Positions 25,626-35,800 of a stretch of DNA of 64,000 bases are shown here, piece after piece. The notes beneath the pieces are model-generated. The model ran no database searches. It was not told where the DNA came from and was given only the letters and a program-made list of their open reading frames with translations. Source of the stretch: Ditylenchus dipsaci (lineage: Eukaryota; Nematoda; Chromadorea; Rhabditida; Anguinidae); assembly GCA_004194705.1 (NCBI GenBank), contig SADC01000319.1:1-64000 (forward strand), in the 5' to 3' direction. Position numbers and translations under genes: made by a program. Within the stretch, counting starts at the first letter, position 1, and each line of letters opens with the position of its first letter.

Positions 25626-26209
25626 GACGTTTCACCTAAAATACGCAAATGCGTATTTTAGGTGAAACGTTTCACCTACTTTACGCATTTGCGTATTTTA
25701 GGTGAAACGTTCGAAAACAACAGGGGGGACCAAGGCAGTTTTTTTTACGTTTTTTTCGAAAATTTTTAGATTGATTTTACAAAAGTCACGCAGCCTATCA
25801 CATGAGTCACACATCCTATCACACAGCCAATTGTTTCAAAAATAGGTTTTAAGCATCTCGAAGGGTCAGCCCTTATCCTGGACCATGTACCCCAAAGGGT
25901 CAGCCCTTATCCCGGACCATGTACCCCAAAGGGGCTTCCTATTGAATTAGGGTGCCTGCCGAAGGCAGGCAGGTAAAACCCAAAGTTGTATCAATACTGA
26001 TTTGATACAATACGGTTTCGGTGTTTGGGGTGATTGTGGGTGGTTTGAGATGGTTCGGACACAATCTAAAAATTTTCGAAAAAAACGTAAAAAAACTGCC
26101 TTGGTCCCCCTGTTGTTTTCGAACGTTTCACCTAAAATACGCAAATGCGTAAAGTAGGTGAAACGTTTCACCTAAAATACGCATTTGCGTATTTTAGGTG
26201 AAACGTCCA
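25626..26209. mobile_element. TIR element with palindromic subterminal words TACGCAAATGCGTA
   Basis: Ends GGACGTTTCACCTAAAATAC and the inverted match. Each end carries two palindromic units around ACGCAAATGCGT, then the family motif GGGGGACCAAGGCAG in inverted copies (25725 and 26105). The core includes a 40-bp direct repeat (GGGTCAGCCCTTATCC). It separates the small coiled-coil gene from upstream repeats. Confidence 0.75.
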
Positions 26210-26397
26210 CGCACCGAATAATGGGCTACCGTACCCGCAATCAGCGTGCCGAAAGCCAAAAATAGAACGAAATACACGAGATAACCTCGAAAAAAATAAT
26301 CTCAATAAGCCACACGCTTTTTTACTTCCACAAGCAATTGCAAATAACATTAGGTAGTTCCACAGCAGGGCTCCATAATTTAACAAGTTCATATGAT

Positions 26398-26912
26398 CTA
26401 TTTCTTGCTGAATTTAGAGATGATCTGGAAGTAGTTCTTCTGCGTTTCCTCCAACAACTTCAGACTGTCATCATGTCGCTCCTGCATCTTCTGCGCCAGC
26501 AATTTCTTAAAATAAGCCGTTTTTCGAACAACAAAAAAAAACACAAACCTCCAAGTTATATCTGATGAGGCATTGAGCATGATACTTCTGGTATAGATTC
26601 TTCACATCCGTCAGTAGCTTATGGGCACGAGTTTCCGCTCTCATCACATCGTATATTTTGGACATGGCCATCGATAGCTGGTCAGCAGCCTAGACTCAGA
26701 AAAATTATAATTTCTCAAGGTAAGGATCGTCTTACGCGTCTGGGAGTCGAACCGTTCTGGACCGGCGTCTTGAAAGTAACCCTCTAAATCGATAAATTAA
26801 AATTATAAGTAGAACATCATTGAATAAAAATCACCTTAATTTTTGACGGAGACATGGACTGCTTCTTGGCAATAGCTCCTGTTTTCAAAGACGACCTTGG
26901 CAATTCTGACAT
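26398..26912 (-). CDS. Small four-exon coiled-coil protein with an RVxF motif, 124 aa
   Basis: Exons 26912-26835, 26783-26736, 26689-26549 and 26505-26398, all with GT-AG borders and all in phase 0. They give a complete 124-residue frame from ATG to TAG with no frame break. The N-terminus is basic and Ser-rich. The start of exon 2 reads RVTFKTP, an RVxF-type sequence of the kind that docks protein phosphatase 1 in known proteins. From about residue 43 the protein is a charged helix (KIYDVMRAETRAHKLL, KLLAQKMQERHDDSLKLLEE) likely to form a coiled coil. I do not recognise the family. A chromosome- or cytoskeleton-associated PP1 partner is a guess. The gene lies about 2.7 kb upstream of the ATPase gene, same strand. 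Confidence 0.75.
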
Positions 26913-27081
26913 TTCACAGTTGGATCGCAAATATAACTGAAGTAGTTAATAAAGGGAGCTGTTTCTCAGCTTGAACAGATTTTAATAAGCGATATTATCT
27001 AAACTGCACTATAACCCCAGCACTCGATTAGACGGCAACCGGACAAAACAGGTTTTTCAAAGTATTTGTCGCGCGACAAAA

Positions 27082-28682
27082 GGCTGTACCCCGAAATTTA
27101 AGCGGCATTTTGCTAAGTGGTCGATTTGCTAAGCGGTCGTTTTGCCAAGAATTTTTTTGCTAAGCGATAAATTGCTAAGAATTTTTTTGTTAAGGCGCCC
27201 ATTTGCTAAGAATATATTGGCTAAGACATTCTTTTCTTAAATCCCGATTTGTTAAGAACTTTTCTGCCTTTTTGTACTTTTCCTTTTTCTCAATGTTCTG
27301 GTAGGGGATCAGAGATTTTTCCGACGGTCATTTTTCGGCCAATTTTTTTTGTTTTTTACTGATTTGAATGTGGGATCTAGGTGAATTGATATTTTCAGAT
27401 TGTGTCCAAACTACCACAAACCATTCTAAACCACCTCAAGTACCCTAAAACCACCCTAAATACCCAAACCAAACCCAAACCTGAAAGATTAAAATTTCTT
27501 AAAAATAAAAAATAGGCCATTTTTTCTAACTTAAAATTGTGTGGGGAATTGGGTTTGTCAAGCCCAAAGTTGCGATTTTACACACCCCAACTTCAATACC
27601 TGGTGTAGGTATCACCTGACCAGGTGGATGCCCACCTGGATGGCCTAAAAATAAAAAAGGTAATTTAAATAAAAAAATCCATTTTTCTAAACTAAAAAAT
27701 TTGTGAGAAATTGGGCTTATTAAGACCAGAAGTGCGATTTTACCTACCAGACCCCAACCTGGGGTGGCTACCACCTGGACAGGTTGTTATCCAGGCAACT
27801 CAAGAGTAGGGGTATATTCACCCAAATGACCTGAAAGGTCAAACGTTAGTCTTTTTATATCTGAAATTACGATAAAAAAGGTATGCACTCAGGTGGATGC
27901 GAACCAGCATCCTCGGCGGTGGCTATCCAAGTGGTCGTCCACTTGGATCAAAAATTTTTTTTACGTTTTCGGTTTCCAAATCAATTTTTCTGCACTAATT
28001 CGAGCACCCTGAAAATGGTTTGACAGTGGTAAAATCAAGTTTTATCAAGAAATTTTTGAGTTATCGTGAATTCTTGATTTTGATAAATCAATCGTTAGCA
28101 ATAACTCTAAATTTATCGATAAAACGTGATTTTACCACTGTCAAACCATCTTCAGCATGCTCGAATTAGTGCAGAAAAATTGTTTTGGAAACCGAAAACG
28201 TTAAAAAAAAATTTGATCCAAGTGGATGACCACTTGGATAGCCACCGCCGAGGATGCTGGTTCGCATCCACCTGGGTGCATACCTTTTTTATCGTAATTT
28301 TGAGTGTTTACTTGGCGAAGAGGTCCATATACTCATCACCAAAGTTACTGGTTCGAATCCCTCTGGGTGCAATTAGTCCAGAGTAGGAGACCCCGATTAA
28401 AATAAAACCATTTTTAGAACATTATTTTGGATTGAATCGTTTGGGTTTTAAGGTCTGTACCCGAAATTGAACCGAACTGAAGAAGTAGGTAGCTTAACAA
28501 ACAAGATCTTTATCAAAACAACTACTTAGCAAAAAAATTCTTAGCAAAACGACCATTTAGCAAATTGGCGCTTAAATTGTGAATTCTTAGCAAATTCGCG
28601 CTTAAATTTTTTTTCTTAGCAAAACGACCGCTTAGCAAATCGACCACTTAGCAAATCGCCGCTTAAATTTCGGGGTACAGCC
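27082..28682. mobile_element. TIR element (family D) with GCTAAGCGGTCGTTTT words, nested in family E
   Basis: Ends GGCTGTACCCCGAAATTTAA and its inverse. Perfect 8-bp duplication CGACAAAA at 27074-27081 and 28683-28690, which lies inside the word of the host element. Subterminal arrays read TTTGCTAAGCGGTCG on the left and TTAGCAAAACGACCGC on the right. The centre (27880-28300) is a palindrome of about 2 x 190 bp with the shared core CCAAGTGGTCGTCCACTTGG. A tRNA-like B-box (CTGGTTCGAATCCCTC) occurs at 28345-28362. Confidence 0.9.
27880..28300. repeat. Near-perfect palindromic core of the family D element
   Basis: AAAAAAGGTATGCACTCAGG at the left is mirrored by CTGGGTGCATACCTTTTTT at the right. 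In between, GTGGTCGTCCACTTGGATC, TTCGGTTTCCAAA and ATGGTTTGACAGTGG each have inverted partners. The same ordered blocks occur, more diverged, at 1960-2780 and 6570-6840. Confidence 0.85.
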
Positions 28683-29422
28683 CGACAAAATATTTTTTTA
28701 AAGTATTTGTCGCGCGATGAAAACGGCTTTTTCCCGGATTTGTCGCACGACAAAAACGACTTTTTTCCGTTATTGTCGCGCGATACAAACGGGTTTTCCA
28801 TTTCTGGATGGCCTGAAAAATGAACTTTTGTAAAATTCAAAAACGGATTATCTTTTTATTTGTAAAACCGTGCGCATAATCGGGTTTGATGAAACCAAAA
28901 AGGGCGATTTTACTCACCGAAAGGCAACATCTGGGATGGGCACTACCTAAGCAGCTGGATGTACAGCTGGATCGCCTAGGAATATTTTTACAAATTTTAA
29001 AACAAACCATGCTATAATATGTAAAATAATGCGGTGAATTGTGTTTGATAAGACTGAAACGTCGGTTTCACCACCAAAAGACAAGTACTCGGAATGGGTA
29101 TTACCTAACCAGGTAGACAGGGGCGTAGCCAGATCTGACGTGGGAGGCACCATACGAGAAAAAAAATTTTTAGGCCATTTCACCTACACAGTTTTCCATT
29201 TTTGACTAGGAAAAAAACGACGGGAGCGGCACAGGGCAAAAAGCCGTTCTTGTCGCGCGACAAATCAGGAAAAAGCCGTTTTTGTCGCGCGACAAATCCG
29301 GAAAAAACCGTTTTTGTCGCGCGACGAAACATGAACGACAAAAACGGAAAAAGCCGTTTTTGTCGCGGGACAAATACTTTTAAAAACCTGTTTTGTCCGG
29401 TTGCCGATTAGACTATACCCTC

Positions 29423-30070
29423 AGACAGGGATGTATACAGGGGGGGGGTGGGTGGCTAACAGTGGTGGACACGGCCCGGGCCAGGGCCCGTAATGAGTTT
29501 TTCACTCTGGAATATACATTCTCTATCATTTCTAAGCTGTTGAATTTCTCTACTATAATCAGCGAATTTAATTGTACGAAGCTCTTCGAAATTGTCAGAA
29601 AATTTAAAAGAATGTCAAACTAGGACGAGCCCGGCGAGCCTAGCCCGGTTTGACGTTCTTTGTGCCAGAAAAAAAGTTAGGCACATAAAAGAGGGTGCCG
29701 TTGCTTAAAGGGGCATGCTCACCTGTTTTTGAATTTGTCGCCGCCAATTCAAAAAATTTTGGAATCAATGAACTTCTATACAGATTTTTCGGCTTGGTTT
29801 CTAACAAAACAAGTCCTAGAATTAGATTTTAGGTATAGTTTTGATAGAAATCAAGTTGAAAAATCCGTAGATAAGTCCTATGATTCGGAAAATTTTTTTG
29901 AATTGGCGGGGACAAATTTTGCCTTAGGCGAGCATGCTCCTTTAACTTTGGTAGAGAAATTCAACAGCTTTAAAATGAGCTATAATGTGCACAGATCTTC
30001 AATTATTATTCTAGATAAAAACCCATTACGGGCGTGGACCCGGCCTGTATCCACGCCTGGGGGCTAACCG
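29423..30070. mobile_element. TIR element with GGCCCGGGCC words around a TTAA-MITE
   Basis: The left arm contains GGACACGGCCCGGGCCAGGG and CCCGTAATGAGTTTTT. The right arm contains the inverse AAAAACCCATTACGGGCG and GGACCCGGCC. The middle is occupied by the TTAA-flanked MITE at 29709-29941. Exact ends and target duplication are unclear. Confidence 0.5.
29709..29941. mobile_element. TTAA-flanked MITE (AGGGGCATGCTCA ends)
   Basis: TTAA at 29705-29708 and 29942-29945 borders the inverted ends AGGGGCATGCTCACC and GGCGAGCATGCTCCT. Inside, AATTTGTCGCCGCCAATTC is mirrored by GAATTGGCGGGGACAAATT. The TTAA target fits piggyBac or Kolobok superfamilies. Same family as the 2.28-kb element at 60040. Confidence 0.8.
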
Positions 30071-30179
30071 GGCTGAAGTTCTCCCCTGAATTGTTTTTAT
30101 TTCACTATAAAACACGATAAAACCCGAAAACGGTGTAGGTAAAATGACGTTTGGGGGGCTTTAGATTCTCCCCCCTGAA

Positions 30180-31040
30180 TTTTTTCTGAGCATAACTGAA
30201 TTTTGCAGCAAAAAGTCCTAATTTTGCAGCAAAATTTCTTAATTTTGCAGCAAAAGTATTAATTTGCAACAAATCATCTTAATTTTGAAGCAAATTATCG
30301 ACGCTACTTGTTTATACCCCTCCAAAAAAGCTACTCGGTTTTACCCCTCCCAATAATTTTTTAGGGGTATCTAAAACCATACTTTTTAATATGAAATAGT
30401 CGGTATTAGTAACGGCTTGGCCCTGAGCCTAAGCCTAAGGGCCAAAGCCTAAGTCAAAGTCTAAGGGCTAAGCCTAATTCCAAAGCCTAAAATTATTGGG
30501 AGGGGTAAAACCGAGTAGCTGTTTTTGGGAGGGGTAAAACTGAGTAGCGCCAAATTATCTTAATTTTGCAGCAAATTTTTCATAAAATGACTTGGATTGC
30601 TCAGAACCCCACCCTGGAGTGGCCAGAAGCCCTAAAAGTTGGGTTTTTGGGGTTGATTGAGGGAGGGGGGGGGTAGACTATTTGCGAAAATTCGTTTGGG
30701 CCGATCAGAATTCCAGTCCAATAGGCTTAATCGCTCAGAATTTCAGGTTTATGGTGGTTTGAGTGGTCTAGGGTGGAATTCTGAGCGATTAAGCCCATCC
30801 GATTGGAATTCCGATCCTCCCAATCGAATTTTCACAAAACTTTACCACCCCCCCTTTAATCAACCCCAAAAACCAATTTTCCGGGGCTTCTGGCCACTTC
30901 TGGCCACTCCAGGGTGGGCTTCTGAGAAATCCAAGTCATTTTATGAAAAATTTGCTGCAAAATTAAGATAATTTGCTGCAAAGTTAAGACTTTTTGCTGC
31001 AAAGTCGAATTGCTGCAAAATTAAGATATTTTGCTCATTA
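30180..31040. mobile_element. TIR element with TTTTGCAGCAAAATTAAG words (family G)
   Basis: The left end has at least four units of TAATTTTGCAGCAAAA. The right end (30945-31035) has the inverse, TTTGCTGCAAAATTAAG. Inside, TTCTGAGCGATTAAGCC pairs with an inverted partner around 30700-30830, and GGGTTTTTGGGGTTGATTGA with its inverse near 30860. It hosts the 251-bp insertion at 30300. Confidence 0.7.
30300..30550. mobile_element. 251-bp TIR element with perfect 9-bp target duplication
   Basis: The flanking 9-mer CAAATTATC at 30291-30299 and 30551-30559 is identical. Ends GACGCTACTTG and the inverted TGAGTAGCGC are followed by two units each of a word with GCTACTCGGTTTTACCCC. A third, inner inverted pair carries CCTCCCAATAATTTTTTAGG. 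Inserted in the family G element. A 9-bp duplication suggests MULE-type transposition. Confidence 0.85.
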
Positions 31041-31569
31041 CGCTCATCATTAATGTTCAGATTCTGAAGGTAGTGGTTAAAAGCATCATGGGTGCAGTGA
31101 AAACATCACTAGAATTTATTAAAAATTTTAATTAAAAAAAGCGGAATCGAATTAGTAGAACAGATTTTCTGAAACCAACTTTTTATATAGCACGATTTTG
31201 CCAAACGAAAACCACATCTATACGATCTTCAGCCCCATTTCAAAGCCATGTCACAAAGTTTTACAATTTTATAATTACTTTTTGCATAAAAACAGACTTT
31301 TATTTTACGTGACTTCTGTTCTTAGTTTCATTGGTTTTCTACTATTGGTTTCATTCAGTTGATCTTTTCAGTAATATTTATTAAAATACAACATTAAACA
31401 CAACTTTTGCTTAGTCTAGTATCACGGTGTGCCAAACACATCGAAATCAAGAATCTAGTATGAGCTGTAAAATTGGAAATTCTCCGTTTCAGCTTAAAAT
31501 GGGTAGTTTTTTTTAAAAGTACAAGAAATTTTTCGAGGGGGGGGGGTGCACTTGGGCTTTTACGCAAAA

Positions 31570-31823
31570 TACCGTATTTTTTCTAATAAGCGCGCATGCT
31601 CTAATAAGCGTGCACCCTCTACTTTGAGGGCCTATATCTCAGCTCAGAGAAAGTTTTCTCCAAAGCTGTTCAAGGCATTTTCTTAACTCCCGCGAGCTCT
31701 ACCGATTCCACTTTTTTAATTTTGGTTGAGCACCCGAAATTTTCGAGATTGACCCAAAATTTTTCAGATTTTCGGCGGTTTGAAAAATAAGCTCGCATGC
31801 GCGCTCATTAGAGGAAATACAGT
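31570..31823. mobile_element. ACCGTA-family MITE copy 3, word AATAAGCGCGCATGC
   Basis: Left TACCGTATTTTTTCTAATAA, right TTAGAGGAAATACAGTA. The word TAAGCGCGCATGC/TAAGCGTGCACCC stands twice at the left, and the right end has GCTCGCATGCGCGCTCATTA. Constant blocks GGTTTGAAAAATA and GGTTGAGCACCCGAAATTT are present. Confidence 0.8.
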
Positions 31824-32230
31824 ATTTCTATCGGTGACGAGCATGCCCCTTTAAGTTACACGGGCTCGGGTAGGTTACCGAGTTACCGATGACTTTCCGG
31901 CAAGTATTCTTCAGTGGATGTATTATTTTGGTGTCAACGAAATTATTTACTGAATTAGGATTAGATATTTATCAAAGAACGAGTAGTGTTTAAAAATTGT
32001 TGACTATATTCCTATTTTTTGTCTATTTTTCCGGAAATTTTCTTATTCTTTCCTCTTCACAATTTCACAACTCTAGAATCTGCCACTTAGCATTTTGAAT
32101 TTGACCTCATTTTTCGCTGTTTTTTAAAAGACACATCAAAAGTTCGTTTCAGCCTAAGTGTCTGCCACTTTTTTTTCCAAATTTTAATGTTTTTGGTCTC
32201 TGGTTAAAGTCAGTCTTGTCCAAAAAGTTG
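31824..32230. other. No gene recognised
   Basis: AT-rich DNA with a TTAA-family right end (GAGCATGCCCCTTTAA, 31839-31854). A stretch near 31860-32050 (GGTTACCGAGTTACCGATGA through GGAAATTTTC) is repeated in diverged form at 37910-38080. No coding signal seen. Confidence 0.5.
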
Positions 32231-32239
32231 CAAGGATTC

Positions 32240-32640
32240 TGATTTTCACGTTTATTTTTCGAAACTATGACATATAACAGAAAATGAATAGACTATTTAT
32301 GCTCTCTAAAACAAAATTAATAGAAATTCGGGCATATCTGCATTTTCCAAAATTTTTCCCCAAATCAAGCTCAGTTTTCATGTATCTCTTCACTGTACAA
32401 GGGTTGCTGCTTACTGGAGTCCGTCCTGACGGAGTCCATATGTAGTTCATCTGGACAATAAAGAAGGGTTAAATGAGGCTGGACAAGGGTAGGGCTTCAG
32501 CAGCGGTCTCCTCAGCTGAACTAGCTGTACATTCATCATCATAGAATGACATCCGATCCCAGCCTCCTGACTACCTCCTATGAAAGTACTGGTGGATGAG
32601 GAGGCAAACAAGTGCCTAGGAAGGAAAGCTCCAGTGCTCG
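32240..32640 (-). pseudogene. Duplicated 3' fragment of the adhesion GPCR gene
   Basis: This segment matches 45680-46205 along its length. Shared strings include CACTGTACAAGGGTTGCTG, GGCTGGACAAGGGTAGGGC and CCTAGGAAGGAAAGCTCCAG. Similarity stops sharply just after GCTCCAGTG on both sides (32636 and 46202). On the minus strand it carries the same C-terminal coding tail (Ser/Asp/Ala-rich) with small indels and no upstream exons. It is a partial duplicate of the gene end and its 3' flank, about 13.5 kb away in the same orientation. Confidence 0.75.
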
Positions 32641-32869
32641 GAGAGAGCGCCTAAGCCGGGAGGCCTAGAAACGCCTAAGCCTCAAAAAACAAATTAAATA
32701 ATCGTAAAAATGATTTTTGGTAATATTCTTCGAAAACTTATTAATAATATTTCCAAAAAACAAACAATTTTAAACTCAACTTTTCCCGCTAGAAATTGGC
32801 TACTAAGGTAAAATATATCTGCCGTAAATTTATGTTATTAGTAAATACACTGAAAAGAATATAGTGCTA

Positions 32870-35800
32870 ATGAAAAGCTCCTTCTATTGGTTTCTTTTTT
32901 CAAGATGTCTAGTTTTATATTTCGCTTTGCTCGATATTTATTGCTACCAACTTGAGAATCCAATAGAGAACAAATTCAAGTTAAGGATGCAAGAATACCT
33001 TAATCCAGTGTTACTTAATTCTTCTGATAAAAACACTTTTTCTAAATATTTTGCCAGTCATTCCGGTTTTTTGGAAAATGTAAGAGTGTGCAAGAAATTT
33101 GGCTTTAAATGTGACACTGAGGTTTGTTTTGTAACTTTGAAGTGTTAAAAACTGAAAATTCTTAAAATTTGCTTTCTTACTTAAAATTTTTGATTTTCTT
33201 CCCAGTTTTAAAGAGGCATGCTCGCCGCAGATGGGAATATTTTGAAAGGCGGTATCAGGTAAATTCAAAAAAATATTTTTTCTGAAATAAAAATTTGTTG
33301 AGTACTCTTCCGGCAATATGTAATGAAAAACTCTTTGACTACCTAACAGTATACAGTATGTAGGTGGCTCAGTGGTAAGACAGCACCCCGAGTGCACCTC
33401 CACCAAAGAGTATTTTTCACTGAGCCAATTTTTTTCATTTTCACCTATTTCACACTTTTTGCACCGACAATACCAAGGTATTTAGTCGCTTCGCGGCCAA
33501 ATACCAGCACACTTAACATTGCGATGAATTGATGTGAAAATAAATCAAGGGAACCAAAAAAGGCAGCCTTAGAGAAAAATACTCTTTGGAGGGGCGGGCA
33601 ATTAGTGAAGCGTTGGCGTACGGTGTAATGCAAACCTCTGTATTACAGTGTGGAAGTCGCTCGTCGGTTCGATTCCGGTTGGATGCAATATTTTTTCTTC
33701 ACTTTTACTAAAATACGACATTTTAATTTTCGTTTGAATTTCACTGGTACCAGCCTTTCAAAATATTTCTATGGGCTACAAGCATACCCCTTTAAGGTTA
33801 TCTCATATCGATTGCAATTTTGTTGTAGTGGCGTTGTTAGAATTCGCACCTTTCAAATTTTTTTTGGCTGTTACGGCTTTTCAAAAAGTCCGAAAATGTT
33901 TCCGGCTAAACTTCCTTTTACGGAGTCCTACCAAAAGTGTGTTTTGACCACTTATTCAAGCTTTTCAGGTCGTAATTAGTCGAAAAAACATGTTTTCAGG
34001 ATTGGGAAAGACATTTTTCGAGAAAAAAAAATTTGATCAAAAATCGACTTTTTTACCAAAAATTTTACTTTTTTTTTATCCCTTGCAATGTGGAGTGTGC
34101 TGGTCTTTGGCCGCGAAGCGGCCAAATACCCTTGGTATGTCTGATTAATGATACCTTTCTAATCAGACATACCAAGGGTACTTAATAATACCTTATTAAA
34201 AAGGTACTTAAAAATTTTGGTACATTTTGGAGAAAAAATTAAAAATTTTGGTCAAAAATTTTTAAATTTTTTGACCAAAATTTTTTTTTGCAGATGTCTT
34301 TCCCAATCCTGAAAACATGTTTTTTCGACTAATTACGACCTGAAAAGCTCGAATAAGTGGTCAAAACACACTTTTGGGAGGACTCCGTAAAAGGAAGTCC
34401 TGCCATGTTTCCTTCGGCTTCTTAGACGTGTTCACATGGCGCAGTGGGTAAACCTTTTTTTGCAAATTTTTTATCATGAGCTTATTCGACGTGGAATCGA
34501 AAAGTAGATTTAGGTTATAAATGTCAAACTTTCAACCTTTCCTACAAAAGTTTGAGAACGAAAGTGCAGACTTAACAACAAATATGAGGCAAAAAATTAC
34601 ATGAACTTATTTTTGGATAAGTATGCGGAGGTTTGCATTGCAGAGGATTAGTCATATACCAAAAAGCAGCCATCGATCTCTACTGCAAAGTTGGGACAAA
34701 ATATTTACAAGATCGGAGGTCCATGGTAACTGGAAGCCATTTTAAATCTGGAACTCGCATTTCTAATCAAATTTTGAAAGTTTTTGAATTTTCTGCAATT
34801 CTCCTTCTAAAAGCTAAAAGGAAACATTTCTGGGCTTTTTGAAAAGTCGCAATTGATTACTGCATATTAGTTGAGACTAAAAAATGTCTTACAAACTGCG
34901 AAATGAACAAAAATCGACGAAAGAGCGAATTCAAAAAATGGCACAATAAATATCTAACACTCACTGTAATTTTTACAATTGAGCTGATCTGAGATTTGTC
35001 ATCTAGTAATGGCTTTCTAATAATTTTCTAGTTTGCATGATATTAAGGAGCGAGTCATCACTCGGAATATGGTGTGCAATGGTGAAAATGATTGTAGCAG
35101 TGGAAATGACGAAGCCAATTGTACAGGTAGCTTTATTGACACATTTTACAAATTTCAACCGAGTCTCGATAAAAAGCCAATTTTTTTGAGACCGCCTATG
35201 CAAGAGTCTTGACTAGGGTTGGCATTTGTCTGGACAAATATTGGGTTGGTCCATAAGTTCGCGGTTGTTTATACACAACTCGCAAGATTTTTGCGTGGGT
35301 TTCATAAGTTCTTACTAAAACAAGCCATTAAAAATTAGCAAATGGGTTCCACAAGTAAAATTTGCTTGCTGAAAACGGAACAAAAATTTTTGATGGGTTG
35401 TAAAATTGAAATTCAATGAAATTTGGAAACCTATCAAAAATTTTTGTTCTGTTTTTACAAATTAAATTTTGATTGTGGAACCCATCTACCAACTTTTAAT
35501 GGCTTATATTAGTAAAAACTTATGAAACCCACACCCAAACCTTACGAATTGTGTATAACCAACCGCGAACTTATGGACCAACCCAATAGAAAACAGTACA
35601 ATTGTTGGGACAATTGTCTGGGTAAATAGGTCAAATCCGGACAATATAATTTATTACAAATTCAATTAAAACCAGGGGTCTAAGGAGCTGGAGGATTATA
35701 GAATCGGGCACTAACTTACTTCAGATGTGAATTCTAGCAAAACTCTTGCTGATATATGAATTAAAAAACTTTCTGTAGAGTTTTTTTTTGAGAAAATAAA

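Larger units (their letters stand above)
27034..29405. mobile_element. TIR element (family E) with TTTGTCGCGCGACAAA words, hosting family D
   Basis: Ends GGCAACCGGACAAAACAGG and its inverse. A perfect 8-bp duplication GATTAGAC lies at 27026-27033 and 29406-29413. The right end carries repeated CGCGACAAAAACGGCTTTTT units; the left has one because family D inserted there. Without the inner element it is about 763 bp. Interior modules near 28800-29130 (GGGTTTGATGAAACC, CACTACCTAAGCAGCTGG) are diverged versions of modules in families B and D. No protein. Confidence 0.88.
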
